A stretch of DNA of 64,000 bases from Pseudoxanthomonas wuyuanensis (GCF_900215535.1 NZ_OCND01000008.1:1-64000); one strand, 5' to 3'; shown: positions 8,822-18,639, numbered from the stretch's first letter. Notes: generated from the sequence alone by a model not told the origin. Numbers and translations: made by a program.

Positions 8822-10750
8822 TCACCACTCGGTTGTACGGAACGGCGAAGCCGGCAGGCCTTCGCGGTTGCTCAGATCGGCGTCGGTGGGATTGTCGCGC
8901 CAGGCATAGCGCACCGCGGCCGGTTGCGGCACCTGGCTGCTGTGCACCATCACCGTGGCGCCGACGATACGCGCCTGCGCCGGGTGGAACACCCGGTCGG
9001 CGCCGGCGATCTCGAAGCCGTGCACTTCATCGCCGCCGCCACGCACGGCCAGCGTGCTGCCCTGCAGCTCGAAACTCAGCACGGCGCGGTGGTCCTGGAC
9101 CGTCATGCCGCGGTAGACCGGCCCCGAGTACACCAGCTTCTGGCCGTAGGCCAGATGCCGGGCGGCCAGCGCCAGGCGGTGGCCGACGGTGCGCTTGTCG
9201 CGCGGATGGATGTCGTCGGCGTCGCCGACATCGATGATCACCGCCTGCGCGGTGGCCGGCAGCGCCAGCGTTGCGCTCTGCGATTCGCGCAGCACCGCCC
9301 ACGGGCTCTGCACGTTGCCCTGCGCGTCGGCGGTGTCGCCGGCGGAAATCCAGTTGGCCAACTGCGCCCACAGGAACGGCAGTTCCGGCGCATTCCAGTC
9401 CGCGCGCCAGCCGCGGATCATCGCGGCGAACAGCTCACGGTACCGTTGGTCGCCGCCCGGATAGGCATTGGACTCGCCCTGGTACCAGATGAAACCGCGC
9501 AACGGATACGGCTGCAGCGGGCGGATCATCTGGTTGTACAGCAGCGAATCGATCTGGTTCACGCCATCCTGCAATGCGACGCGGATACCGGCGGTGCGGA
9601 ACTTCCACGTGTCCGCGAGCGGCCGGCGCTGGCCGCCGGCCGGCTGCAGGTACACCTGCGCGGCGCTGCCGCCGATGCCGCCGTTGCCGCCGGTGTCGGT
9701 CACCTTCACCGCGATGGTGTTCAGGCCCGGACGCAGCACCGCCGCCGGCACCTTGTACACGCGCGGCACGTTCCAGCTCCTCTCCATGCCGCCGATCCGC
9801 TGGCCATTGACCCAGGCGATGTCGTCGTCGTCGATCTGGCCCAGGCCGAGTTCGAGGTCGCCTTTCGCCTCGCGGGCGCTCAGTTCGAACGTGGCGCGGT
9901 ACCAGGCGACGCCGTCCATCCCGGCATAGCCTTGCGTTTCCCACAAGGCCGGCACGCGGATGTCGGCCCAGTCGGATTCGTCCAGCCCGGCCACCGTCCA
10001 ATCCGCGTCCTGTGCGGGCGGCGCTTGCCAACGCGCTGTCAGCGCCTGCGTCTTGGCCGCTATCTCATCGTGCTTCGCTTGCCTCTGGCGCATCTTCTCC
10101 GCCAATGCGGCCGCATCGAGGCCGAGCATGTCCGGATCCATCCAGGCCTCGATCGAGCTGCCGCCCCAGCTGCTGTCGATAATGCCGATAGGCACGCCGG
10201 TGGTTTTGCGCAGTTCCTGGGCGAAGTAATAGGCCACGGCCGAAAAGTCGGCCACCGCCTGCGGCGATGCCGAGGCCCAGGCGCCGCCGGTCAGCCGCGC
10301 TTGCGGCTTTTCGGACCACGACTGGGGTACCTTGAAATGCCGTATCTGCGGATCGTCGGCGCGGGCGATCTCCGCTTCGGCACCGTCGGTCTCGCGCAGC
10401 GGCCATTCCATGTTCGACTGCCCCGAGGCCAGCCATACATCGCCGACCAGCACGTCCTGCACGGTGACGGTTTCGCCGTCGCCGCGCACGCGCAGCGCAT
10501 AAGGACCGCCGGCGGCATGCGCGGGCAGTTCGACGCGCCAGCTGCCATCGGCAGCCGCCTTCGCCGTAGCGCTGCGGCCATCGAAATCGACCTGAACCTT
10601 CGCGCCCGGCGAGGCCCAGCCCCACACCGGCAACGGCCGGTCGCGCTGCACTACGGCGCCATCGGAAAACAGCAGTGGCAGCTCAACCCGCGCCTGCGCG
10701 CATGGCGACAGCAGCAGCAACACCCCCAGCCAGGCAAGGGAGGGCTTCAT
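8822..10750 (-). CDS. CE20-type xyloglucan acetylesterase
   Basis: This 642-residue SGNH-type esterase has a signal peptide (about 1-20, ending AQA). The catalytic serine is in LASGQSNMEW (Ser112) and the Asp/His pair is in DDIHPRDKRTVGH (about 512-521). Between the halves of the esterase fold lies a beta-sandwich insert (about 240-370, with VNGQRIGGMERSW). That split arrangement is the hallmark of carbohydrate esterase family 20, founded on an enzyme of the Xanthomonas xyloglucan locus. It removes O-acetyl groups from galactosyl residues of xyloglucan so that GH35 can act. Its ATG overlaps the GH2 stop codon (ATGA), so translation is coupled. Generic annotation pipelines would call it sialate O-acetylesterase, which I consider misleading here. 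Confidence 0.85.
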   Translation of the reverse strand: MKPSLAWLGVLLLLSPCAQARVELPLLFSDGAVVQRDRPLPVWGWASPGAKVQVDFDGRSATAKAAADGSWRVELPAHAAGGPYALRVRGDGETVTVQDVLVGDVWLASGQSNMEWPLRETDGAEAEIARADDPQIRHFKVPQSWSEKPQARLTGGAWASASPQAVADFSAVAYYFAQELRKTTGVPIGIIDSSWGGSSIEAWMDPDMLGLDAAALAEKMRQRQAKHDEIAAKTQALTARWQAPPAQDADWTVAGLDESDWADIRVPALWETQGYAGMDGVAWYRATFELSAREAKGDLELGLGQIDDDDIAWVNGQRIGGMERSWNVPRVYKVPAAVLRPGLNTIAVKVTDTGGNGGIGGSAAQVYLQPAGGQRRPLADTWKFRTAGIRVALQDGVNQIDSLLYNQMIRPLQPYPLRGFIWYQGESNAYPGGDQRYRELFAAMIRGWRADWNAPELPFLWAQLANWISAGDTADAQGNVQSPWAVLRESQSATLALPATAQAVIIDVGDADDIHPRDKRTVGHRLALAARHLAYGQKLVYSGPVYRGMTVQDHRAVLSFELQGSTLAVRGGGDEVHGFEIAGADRVFHPAQARIVGATVMVHSSQVPQPAAVRYAWRDNPTDADLSNREGLPASPFRTTEW

Positions 10751-12600
10751 TGTTCAATCTCCTGGTAGTAGTTCCGGATCACCTGCCACGCCAGCTTGCG
10801 CTCGCCATGCTCGGACAGCAGGCCCTTGCGGTTATATCCGTTCTGGAAAGGATGCAGGCGCACCGGCGAGCGGAAATCCGACATGACCCACGGCGCCACG
10901 CCGCGCAGGAACGGAATCCGCCTGAGCATGCGCAGCTGCTTGTCGTAGAACTCCGCCTGGAATTCCTCGTTCCAGGCACTGGCCACATCGCTGGCGCCAC
11001 GATTGCCCAGCCGCGCCTCGGCGCCGAACTCGGTGATCAGCAGCGGCTTTCCGAACGGCTTCCACTCCGCCTGCTCGGGTTCGACCGGCCAGGGCGTGTA
11101 CCAGCCGAAATATTCGTTGACGCCGACCACGTCCAGCGACGCGATCAGCGGATCGGCAAAGGCCAGCGTATTGCCGTGGAAACCGGGCCCGTAGAAGGCG
11201 GCGCTGACCAGGCGGGTCGCATCCAGCTGCCGGCTGTACTGCGCCAGCGCCGCAAGCGCGGCATTGCGTTCGGGGCTGGGCGCGGTTTCGTTGGCGATGC
11301 CCCACAGCGCAACCGCCGCGCGGTTGCGGTCGCGGCCGATCATCTCGGCCAGCATCGCTTCCATCTTGCCGCGCATGTCCGCATCGGCGAAGTCGATGCC
11401 CTGGTAGACCGGAATTTCCTGCCACAGCAGCAGCCCCATGCGGTCGGCCAGGCGCACCAGGTGTTCGCTGTAGGGATAGTGCGCCAGACGGATGAAGTTG
11501 GCGCCCAGTTGCCTGGCCTGTTCCAGCAGCCGCTGCGCGTCTTCCTGCGAATGGGCGCGGCGGCTGTCGATCTCTTCGTGCAGATTGACCCCGCGCAGGA
11601 AGATGGGCTCGCCGTTGAGCAGTATCTCGTCGCCACGCACGGCAATGCTGCGGAAACCGATGTCTTCCTCCACCGCATCCTGCGGCGTGGATACCGCAAC
11701 GCGGTACAGCCTGGGGTTCGTCGGCGACCATAGCGCGAAAGGCGCCTGGAACTGCAGCTTCGCCACACCATCGGCGCCGGCCTGCACGCGTACATCCACG
11801 TCCAGTTCGGCAATGCGCACGCGCACCGGTTGCCGCGGCGCGGTGCCGGCCAGCTTCACCCAGCCTTCGACCTGATTCAGTGAGCCTGGCGCCAGCTGGA
11901 TGGCGTAGTCCTGGATGTAGGTCGCCGGGGTTTCCACCAGATCCACGTCGCGGGTCAACCCGCCGTAATTGAACCAGTCAAAGCCTTGCGCCGGAATGCC
12001 GTCGCGGCGACGCTCGTTGTTGACATGCACCATCAGGCGGTTTTCGCCGTCGCGCACCTTGTCGGTCAGTTCGAACTGGAACGGGGTGAAGCCGCCTTCG
12101 TGGCTGCCCAGCTTTTCGCCGTTGAGGAAGACATCGGCCTGATAGTTGGCGCCGCCGAAATGGACGAACAGGCGCCGCCCATTCTTGCTCGCGACGGTTC
12201 GGTCATAGTCGAACGCTTTGCGGTACCACACCGATCCTTCCAGCCAAGTCAGTTCCGGGCGCTGGGTATTGAAGTCGCCGGGTACGTCCAGGGTGAAGCT
12301 GTCGTCGAAACCGTACTCGTAGAAATCGTGCTTGCCGGTGGCGGTCTTGTCCTTCCACGCCGCCTTCCACTCGCCAATGCCCGAGCCGTAGGCATCCACC
12401 ATGGCTTGCCAGGCACCGTTGAGGCTGCGCCGCTGGCGTGCCGGCACATTGGTCAGCGGCGCCGGAACCGCGGTAGCCGCCTCCACGACCGGAGCGGACG
12501 TGGTAGCGGCATCCTGCGGTCGAGCCGTGTATCCCTGCGCCTGCGCCAACAGCGGCGAGCACATCAAAAGAATGGCGGTGAACTTGCGAACGCAGCGCAT
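10747..12600 (-). CDS. GH2 family glycosidase of the xyloglucan locus
   Basis: A 617-residue secreted GH2 protein: signal peptide at 1-21 (RKFTAILLMCSPLLAQAQ), sugar-binding jelly roll (about 60-240, with VWYRKAFDYDR and NYQADVFLNGEKLG), immunoglobulin-like domain (about 240-310) and TIM barrel. Acid/base Glu is in WGIANETAP and the nucleophile Glu in LLITEFGAEA. It lacks the C-terminal domains of long beta-galactosidases and resembles the beta-glucuronidase/beta-galactosidase length class. The start at 12600 is chosen because the signal peptide begins there; an in-frame ATG at 12663 would add 21 polar residues. Specificity is not clear from sequence: beta-galactosidase, beta-glucuronidase and alpha-L-arabinosidase-like GH2 activities are all possible. 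Confidence 0.8.
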   Translation of the reverse strand: MRCVRKFTAILLMCSPLLAQAQGYTARPQDAATTSAPVVEAATAVPAPLTNVPARQRRSLNGAWQAMVDAYGSGIGEWKAAWKDKTATGKHDFYEYGFDDSFTLDVPGDFNTQRPELTWLEGSVWYRKAFDYDRTVASKNGRRLFVHFGGANYQADVFLNGEKLGSHEGGFTPFQFELTDKVRDGENRLMVHVNNERRRDGIPAQGFDWFNYGGLTRDVDLVETPATYIQDYAIQLAPGSLNQVEGWVKLAGTAPRQPVRVRIAELDVDVRVQAGADGVAKLQFQAPFALWSPTNPRLYRVAVSTPQDAVEEDIGFRSIAVRGDEILLNGEPIFLRGVNLHEEIDSRRAHSQEDAQRLLEQARQLGANFIRLAHYPYSEHLVRLADRMGLLLWQEIPVYQGIDFADADMRGKMEAMLAEMIGRDRNRAAVALWGIANETAPSPERNAALAALAQYSRQLDATRLVSAAFYGPGFHGNTLAFADPLIASLDVVGVNEYFGWYTPWPVEPEQAEWKPFGKPLLITEFGAEARLGNRGASDVASAWNEEFQAEFYDKQLRMLRRIPFLRGVAPWVMSDFRSPVRLHPFQNGYNRKGLLSEHGERKLAWQVIRNYYQEIEQ

Positions 12601-12666
12601 GCCAGCCCCGTCAGGGAAGTTCAAGCCCACAGAATGCGTACTGATGTTATTTGGCTCCTTCATGGC

Positions 12667-14865
12667 TCAGCGCGGATCGCCATATACAATTCCTCGGCCG
12701 CCGGTGGCGAAGTACACCCTGCCATACAACCGCGGGTCCCCGGTGACGCTATAGATCTTGCCGAAGCGGTGCGCATCGTCATCGATGCACTGCCAACTGT
12801 TGCCGTCATCGTCAGAACGGAACAGGCCGGTCTTGCCCGCGACCTGGCCGAACAGATACAGCGTCGGCGTCGTGCTGCCCTGCCTGGGTTTGCCCAATCC
12901 CAGCGAGAAGGCGTTTTCGACGCTTGGCAGCCGCTCCAGATTGCCTGCCGACCAGCGCAGCAGGCCGCGCCAAGACGCGGTGAGATAGACCACGGCGCTG
13001 CGCTGCGGGTCGGGATGGAGCTCGGGGCGGAACCAGTCGCCGAATTCGCCGACCGCGCCCTGGACCTCCTTGAACTCGACGCCGCCGTTGCCGCTGACGT
13101 ACAGCTTGCCGGTCGCGCCATCGAATCCGTAATAGATGCCTTCGTCGACGCGATCGGCTTCGATTACCGCGGTGCCCGGCACGCCTTTGACCTTCTGCCA
13201 ACGCCCGCCGAAGTCGGCGGTGATCCAGGCGCCGGCGTTCTTCGGCTGCCAGATCACGCGCTTGCCGTCGGCGGCGATGGTGATGTGGCCGGCGCCCTCG
13301 CCTTCCGGCGGTTCGCTGGCGAACAGCTTCCAGTTCTTTCCGCCATCCAGCGAGTACGCTGCGCGCACCTCGTTATTGTTGCGATGGCGTACTGTGCCGC
13401 TGCGCACGATGATCGCCGGCGCCTGTCCGGCATAGGCGATGCTTTCGCCGTTTGTCAGCCGCGGCCCGGCAAACTGCAGCGGCGGCACGGCCAGGTCGTC
13501 ATGGCGGAAACCATCGATGTCGCCGATTGCGCTGAGCAGATGCGCACCTTCCGGCGGGCTGATCAAGTCCAGCGGGACGGTTTCTTCCAGGTAAGTGTTC
13601 TTGAACCACCACTGCACGCGCGACGTGCCGTCATCGAACGCGGTCAGATTGCGTGAGGCCCAGATGCCGTAGCCGGTGACGAACATCGCTTCATCGGAAT
13701 TGAACGGGTCGATTTCGATATCGGCCATCCAGTGCGGCGTGTGATCCGCCGTCCACGCCGAGATGCTGTGGTCGAAGTACGAACGTGCGAACAGCGGCTG
13801 CCAGCTGGCGCCGCCATCGGTGCTGCGGAAGATGTCGTCGTGTGGGCCGTAACGGGTGAATGTGCTGGCCAGCAGAACCTGCGGATTCTGCGGATCCACC
13901 GTCACCGCACCCCAACCGAAACCATCGCCCTCGGTGTCGGTGGATTGCGGCGCCGGCGTGATGTCGGTCCAGGCGCCGGTGGTGGGAACGAACTTCCACA
14001 CCGCGCCGTCGCTCATCTTGTCCGGACCCGGCAAGTCGGCATAGCTCAAGTAGTAGGTACCGTCGCTGCCGCGAGCCATATGGTTGGGGCGCAGCCCAAC
14101 CGGCTGTCCCTCCACCGCTTTCCAGCTGCGGCCGGCATCTTCGGAGACGTAGAGACTGGTTTCCTGCGTGGAAACGCCGGCATAGATGCGCGGCGTCGGC
14201 GCACCCGGCTGGCCGCTGACCGGATCGAATTCGACGAAGACGATGCCGATCCGCTGCTCGCCGTTCCAGCCCGGGACGCCCGCCGCGGACGAAGACGCGA
14301 TGGCGGGAAAACTCTTCATTTTCGACCAGCGTGCGCCGTGGTCTTCGCTACGCCACAAACCATCGCGGCGGGTGCCGAACAGCAGCACGCGGCCATCATT
14401 GGGATCCACCGCCAACCGTTCGCCATTGCCGCGCGAAAGCTCGTTGCCGCCCAGCTTGAACGGCAGATCGGTGCGCTGGAATGTGGCGCCGCGATCCTGC
14501 GAGCGCAGAATGGCGCCGTTGCCGACCTTGGGATTGGTATAGGTGCCGGCGGCCAGATACACGCGCGAAGTATCGGATGGATCGATGGCCAAGCTCTCGA
14601 TACCGGTCAGATTGACGTCCTCGACGCCGATCCAGTCGGTCAGCGCCACCCAGCGCTTGCCCGCATCGTCCCAGCGATAGGCTCCGCCCACATCGGTGCG
14701 CGCATAAGCCAGCCCGCGTTCGCCCGGGTGATAGGTCAGCCCGGTGACGAAACCGCCGCCGCCGATGGCCACGTTCTGCCAGCGGTAAGGCGCATCCGCC
14801 GCACCCGCCAATGGCGCCGCACACCCCAACAATACAAGCAGAACCGGTCGCAAGCGCCACCTCAT
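12667..14865 (-). CDS. GH74 endo-xyloglucanase, secreted
   Basis: This 732-residue enzyme has the two-propeller GH74 architecture, with repeated sialidase-like turns such as RSQDRGATFQ, RSEDHGARWSK, SEDAGRSWKA and RSTDGGASWQP. Catalytic Asp residues are recognisable in ARTDVGGAYRW (Asp58) and AIGDIDGFRHD (about 447-457). It cleaves the glucan backbone of xyloglucan, producing the oligosaccharides imported by the adjacent receptor. The signal sequence ends near LLGCAAPLAGAA; a lipoprotein-type cut before Cys14 is possible but the lipobox is weak. I chose the ATG at 14865; in-frame ATGs at 14886 and 14931 are alternatives, the last having a GGAG 11 bases upstream. It is separated from the receptor gene by a terminator and has its own regulatory element. 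Confidence 0.9.
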   Translation of the reverse strand: MRWRLRPVLLVLLGCAAPLAGAADAPYRWQNVAIGGGGFVTGLTYHPGERGLAYARTDVGGAYRWDDAGKRWVALTDWIGVEDVNLTGIESLAIDPSDTSRVYLAAGTYTNPKVGNGAILRSQDRGATFQRTDLPFKLGGNELSRGNGERLAVDPNDGRVLLFGTRRDGLWRSEDHGARWSKMKSFPAIASSSAAGVPGWNGEQRIGIVFVEFDPVSGQPGAPTPRIYAGVSTQETSLYVSEDAGRSWKAVEGQPVGLRPNHMARGSDGTYYLSYADLPGPDKMSDGAVWKFVPTTGAWTDITPAPQSTDTEGDGFGWGAVTVDPQNPQVLLASTFTRYGPHDDIFRSTDGGASWQPLFARSYFDHSISAWTADHTPHWMADIEIDPFNSDEAMFVTGYGIWASRNLTAFDDGTSRVQWWFKNTYLEETVPLDLISPPEGAHLLSAIGDIDGFRHDDLAVPPLQFAGPRLTNGESIAYAGQAPAIIVRSGTVRHRNNNEVRAAYSLDGGKNWKLFASEPPEGEGAGHITIAADGKRVIWQPKNAGAWITADFGGRWQKVKGVPGTAVIEADRVDEGIYYGFDGATGKLYVSGNGGVEFKEVQGAVGEFGDWFRPELHPDPQRSAVVYLTASWRGLLRWSAGNLERLPSVENAFSLGLGKPRQGSTTPTLYLFGQVAGKTGLFRSDDDGNSWQCIDDDAHRFGKIYSVTGDPRLYGRVYFATGGRGIVYGDPR

Positions 14866-15218
14866 CTGCGCACCAAAGGAAACCATCCTGTTGGTCGAAG
14901 CGCGTGAAGCAGAAGCGGAAATCAGCGACATCGGCAAACGGTCTCCATCAGGCGTGGTAACAACGGAAGCGACGAACCGGGCGAAGAAGCCACCCGCCTG
15001 CGCCCATGCGAGGGAGAGACTGCGCGGACAGAGGCGGGTGGACATGCCGGATGCCTGCTGCGCCGACCATCGCCCAAGACGCATTGGCATCCCTACTTCG
15101 GAAGCATCGGCGCCCCTTCCCGATGGCTGGAACAGTGCGAGTAGTTCCTGGCGCAGAAACGCAGCATGCGAAGCAAAACGAAACTCAGTTCAACCGCAGG
15201 ATAGGCGGCCGAGCCATT

Positions 15219-15252
15219 CCATACCAATGAAATATTCGCCGCGATCTATACC
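15219..15252 (-). promoter_or_regulatory. Shared operator upstream of GH74
   Basis: On the plus strand it reads CCATACCAATGAAATATT, eight variable bases, then TCTATACC. The same two blocks with the same spacing occur at 18638-18671 before the receptor, and a 21/30 match lies at 19782-19811 before the dgo operon. The core is an imperfect dyad with arms ACCAAT and ATTCGC around GAAAT. Likely target of the LysR protein encoded at 18767-19726 (inference). Confidence 0.7.
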
Positions 15253-15382
15253 TCTACCGAATGATGCAACGCACCATGTTAGTGGGAATCCGTGGATTGC
15301 AGGGTTTGCCGTGCAAAGACAACATCGACAGCGGTGAATCGTGCTGCGGCAGTCAAACTCTGATCAGCAGCGGAGCACCCGG

Positions 15383-15419
15383 CAAAGAAAAGGGGAGGGG
15401 TTGTGCCTCCCCTCCCCTT
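15383..15419 (-). terminator. Rho-independent terminator of the TonB receptor gene
   Basis: A perfect 11-bp stem (AAGGGGAGGGG at 15390-15400 with CCCCTCCCCTT at 15409-15419) and an 8-base loop, followed on the minus strand by TTTCTTT. It starts 16 bases after the receptor stop codon and separates that transcript from GH74. Confidence 0.88.
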
Positions 15420-15434
15420 GCAACCATATCGCGC

Positions 15435-18389
15435 TTAGAACGTGACGCGGAGCGTCGCAGCGTAGCGCCTGTCGTTGACGTACCAGGAGGTGACGCGACG
15501 GCCGGCGCCGTTCTGGTCCATGATGGTGCGCTGCTCGGCGTTGTTGATATTGTTCACTTCCAGGCCGAGCGAGATCTTGTCATTGAACTTGTAGAAGATC
15601 GAACCGTCCAGCTGGCCGAAGGCATCGCTGTACACCGGTAGCTTCCAGGCGATGCCGCCGTCGCCGCCGTTGTAGCCATTGGGTCCGATCGACAGCAGGT
15701 ACTCGCTGCGCCAGTTGTAGGCCAGACGGATCTGCCAAGGTCCCTTCTCGTAGAACGCAGCCACGTTGTAGGAGTTCTTGGACAGGCCATCGGCCGGCAG
15801 GTCGCCGAATGTCGAGCCATCGGTGTCGACCGGCTGCGTATCCAGATTGTTCGGCACCTTGGTGGAGCTGTCGATGTAGGTGTAGTTGGCCGACATGCCG
15901 AATCCGTCGAACGGAGCCGGCAGGAAGTCGAAGAACTGGGTCCAGCCGATCTCCGCACCTTGGACGCGTGCCGTACCGACGTTCACCGGGCGCGTGATCA
16001 GGTATTCGTATTCGTTGCCGTCGGCGCCCGGATAGGTAACGAACTGCGACTGGCGACGGAAGTAGTCCTTGATGTCCTTGCGGAAGAAGTTGACCCAGGC
16101 CATGCCGCCCTTGTCCGGATCGAAATACCACTCCAGCGACAGATCGAACTGGTTGGCCTTCATCGGCTCCAGGTACGGGTTGTCGTAGGAACTGCCGGTC
16201 AGATCCAGATCGGTGACCGGCAGCGTCTGGATGGGGTCATCCGGACCCGGCTGCTCAATGCCAGTCTTCGGGCTGGCGTTCAGTACCTGATAGGCCTGCA
16301 TGTCGCTGAACGCCGGACGGGCGATGGCCTTGGACGCGGCGAAACGCAGGATGACGTTATCGATCGGTTCCCAGCGCATATTCAGGCTTGGCAGGACGTC
16401 TGTATAGGAGTTGCTGGCCTTGACGGGCTCCGATTCGCCTGCACCCAGGTAGGGCGCATAGGCAACATTCGGGTAGATCAGATAACCGCTGGCGGCGTTT
16501 TCGGTGCGCACCACGCGCACGCCGATGTTGCCGTCCAGACGTGCATTGTCCAATCCGAAATTCAGCATCGCATAGGCGCCCCGGGTCGTTTCGCTCTGGA
16601 TGTTGGTGTGCTGCTCATCCAGTTCCGTGGTCGAGTAAGAGATGCAGCAGGCGTAATACGGGGCAGCGGCATCGTGGATGGCCTGGTAGCTGCCCGGAAA
16701 ACCAAGTGCCGTCGCCAGCACCGGCGCATAGAAGCCCCCCGGCGTGTTGGCGTCGCCGCGATAGAAGTTGTTGAACGTATTCAGGTGCACCAGGCTGGAA
16801 TTGATTTCGCTGTTGAGGTCCAGCGGTGGCATCCCATTGGTCAGCGCCCATCCCTGCATCCAGGTCTGGAACACCGGCTTCCAGTTATAGCCGGTATCGA
16901 TGCTGGTGGCATCGCGTTCGGTCACGCGCACGCCGAACTTGACCGCCTTGATAAAGCCGTTGTCGAAGCTGTGCTTGAGGTCGGCGCGCCAGGTCAACTG
17001 CTCGGCTTCGTTGTCGTCCCGATGGTCCATCGTGAAACCCCAATAGTAATTGTTGGGGTTACCGGTGAACTGCTCGTCGACGCCGATCGACGGCCTGCCG
17101 CCCCTGAGGTCGACATCGATATACGGCACGTTGACGCCCAATGACACCGTGGAATCCAGGACGTTGGTGGTGGCCTTGATGTACTGGAAGTCGGTGGTCA
17201 GTTCGGTGGCTTCGCTGAGCGACCACTTCAGGCCCAGCGAGAAATCGGTGGTCTTGGATTTGCGGTGGGAGGCGCGGATATCCGTGCCCATCGGAACGCC
17301 ACCGGGCTGGGTGAGCCGGCCGGAGCGGAACACGTTGCCGTCCAGCTCATAGGGCTGGCTGGTGTCGAGCCCTACCGCAAGTGGATCGTTCGAGACGAAG
17401 ATGGCATCCTCGTTCCAGAGTTCGTCGTATCTGCTCTGGAAGGCGGTGGCGTAGAGTTCGACGTCGTCGCTGGGGCGCCACTGCAGGGCCACGTAGGCGC
17501 CTTGGCGCTCGCGTTCGTATTCCAAGGTGCGCCAGTCGGCGCCGCGCGGCAGCCACAGGTTCTCGTTGGTGCCGTCGCCGTTGAGATCGGTATTGCTGTT
17601 GTTGAAGAACGGGCGCACGAACATGCCGTCGGTGCGGGTGGCCAGCTCCGAGTGCGTGATATCGACCAGCAAGCCGACCTTGCCGGCGCCGGTGTCCCAG
17701 GTATTGCTGTACAGCGCGGAAGCGGTAGGCTTCCATTTCTCGGAGAAGTCGCCGTAGTTCCCGCTGAGGCTGCCGCTGATGCGCTGGCCATCGAAATCGA
17801 ACGGCATGAAGGTGCGCAGATCCACGCTGCCGCCCAGACCGCCCTCGATCATGTCGGCCTTCTGGTTCTTGTAGACGTCCACGCCGGCCATCAGTTCGGC
17901 TGGCACGTCGGCGAAGCTCAGGGCGCGGCCACCGGAGGCGGAGAAGCTGTCGCGGCCGTTGAGTTCGGACCGGACCTGGGTCAAGCCACGCACCTGCACG
18001 CCGCCGCCTTCAGCTGAGAAGTGTTCCGGATCGCCCACCGACAGGAAGCGGTCGATGGTTACGCCGGGGATGCGCGACAGCGTTTCGGTGATGCTGCGGT
18101 CGGGCAGCGCGCCGATGTCCAGCGCGGTAACCGAGTCGACGAAGGTGTCGGAGTCGCGCTTGATATCCTGGGCGCGGTAAACCGAACCGCGGATGCCGGT
18201 GACGACGACCGTCTGCAGCTCGGTGGTGGCCTTCTCTCCCTCTTCTTCCGAAGGCGCGGCCTGTTGCGCATAGGCCGGCGCCGACAGCATCAGGGCGACG
18301 CCCAGCGCCAGCGCAGTGGGTTGCAGCTTGTGGCCGTTGTGACGACCCGCACGATGGACCGCCGCGCGGCGGCTCTGACGCGATGACAT
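15435..18389 (-). CDS. TonB-dependent receptor for xyloglucan oligosaccharides
   Basis: This 984-residue outer-membrane protein imports glycan oligosaccharides with energy from TonB-ExbBD. Features: signal peptide (about 1-41, ending APAYAQQ), a TonB-box-like TELQTVVVTGIRGS at about 53-66, a plug domain to about 180 (DIGALPDRSITETLSRIPGV, QVRGLTQVRSELNGRD), and a long beta-barrel ending in the aromatic C-terminus AATLRVTF. The start at 18389 is supported by a strong ribosome-binding site GGGAGGG eight bases upstream. It is the first gene of the xyloglucan region and the only TonB receptor in the window, so it may serve the second cluster too. Substrate is inferred from the locus; the family (Caulobacter-type TonB receptors for plant glycans) is clear. 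Confidence 0.9.
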   Translation of the reverse strand: MSSRQSRRAAVHRAGRHNGHKLQPTALALGVALMLSAPAYAQQAAPSEEEGEKATTELQTVVVTGIRGSVYRAQDIKRDSDTFVDSVTALDIGALPDRSITETLSRIPGVTIDRFLSVGDPEHFSAEGGGVQVRGLTQVRSELNGRDSFSASGGRALSFADVPAELMAGVDVYKNQKADMIEGGLGGSVDLRTFMPFDFDGQRISGSLSGNYGDFSEKWKPTASALYSNTWDTGAGKVGLLVDITHSELATRTDGMFVRPFFNNSNTDLNGDGTNENLWLPRGADWRTLEYERERQGAYVALQWRPSDDVELYATAFQSRYDELWNEDAIFVSNDPLAVGLDTSQPYELDGNVFRSGRLTQPGGVPMGTDIRASHRKSKTTDFSLGLKWSLSEATELTTDFQYIKATTNVLDSTVSLGVNVPYIDVDLRGGRPSIGVDEQFTGNPNNYYWGFTMDHRDDNEAEQLTWRADLKHSFDNGFIKAVKFGVRVTERDATSIDTGYNWKPVFQTWMQGWALTNGMPPLDLNSEINSSLVHLNTFNNFYRGDANTPGGFYAPVLATALGFPGSYQAIHDAAAPYYACCISYSTTELDEQHTNIQSETTRGAYAMLNFGLDNARLDGNIGVRVVRTENAASGYLIYPNVAYAPYLGAGESEPVKASNSYTDVLPSLNMRWEPIDNVILRFAASKAIARPAFSDMQAYQVLNASPKTGIEQPGPDDPIQTLPVTDLDLTGSSYDNPYLEPMKANQFDLSLEWYFDPDKGGMAWVNFFRKDIKDYFRRQSQFVTYPGADGNEYEYLITRPVNVGTARVQGAEIGWTQFFDFLPAPFDGFGMSANYTYIDSSTKVPNNLDTQPVDTDGSTFGDLPADGLSKNSYNVAAFYEKGPWQIRLAYNWRSEYLLSIGPNGYNGGDGGIAWKLPVYSDAFGQLDGSIFYKFNDKISLGLEVNNINNAEQRTIMDQNGAGRRVTSWYVNDRRYAATLRVTF

Positions 18390-18621
18390 GGTTGTTCCCT
18401 CCCAGGACTCAAACGATGACTGAATTATGTTGTGCGGACCGTGTGCGTCTACGCGCAGCGACAGTCCATTGGGTTCAACTGGTGTTGGTTTTCGCTTCCG
18501 GCGTGCGGATGGCCGGTTTTCCGCCGGTACCGCCGCCACTGCCCCGATGGGCCATCTGACTGTCCTGCCTGTCGTGTCAGAGGTCACAAAACCGTCAAGC
18601 AACGACTTCGTGCGCAGCATA

Positions 18622-18639
18622 GGCATGGCATGCCATGCC
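18622..18639. promoter_or_regulatory. 18-bp perfect palindrome next to the receptor operator
   Basis: GGCATGGCATGCCATGCC is its own reverse complement. It overlaps the first two bases of the shared operator and lies between that operator and the possible -10 box, the position of a repressor site or a second dimer site. GH74 has only a degraded counterpart (ATGGC and GCCTAT words) at the same place. Confidence 0.65.

Larger units (their letters stand above)
14866..15434. other. 569-base intergenic region: leader and promoter of GH74, terminator of the receptor gene
   Basis: No convincing gene. The part nearest GH74 is open in frame but has no signal-peptide or domain features, so I treat it as a leader. 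A conserved element lies at 15219-15252 and a CCTATCCT word, possibly a -10 box, follows it on the minus strand at about 15198-15205. The receptor terminator occupies 15383-15419. The implied GH74 leader transcript is roughly 325 bases long. Confidence 0.6.

Noticed and set aside
8822-10750. Calling this gene and 33234-35186 sialate O-acetylesterases
   Set aside because: The esterase motifs are shared, but the inserted beta-sandwich and the xyloglucan setting fit CE20 better and no sialic acid genes are nearby.
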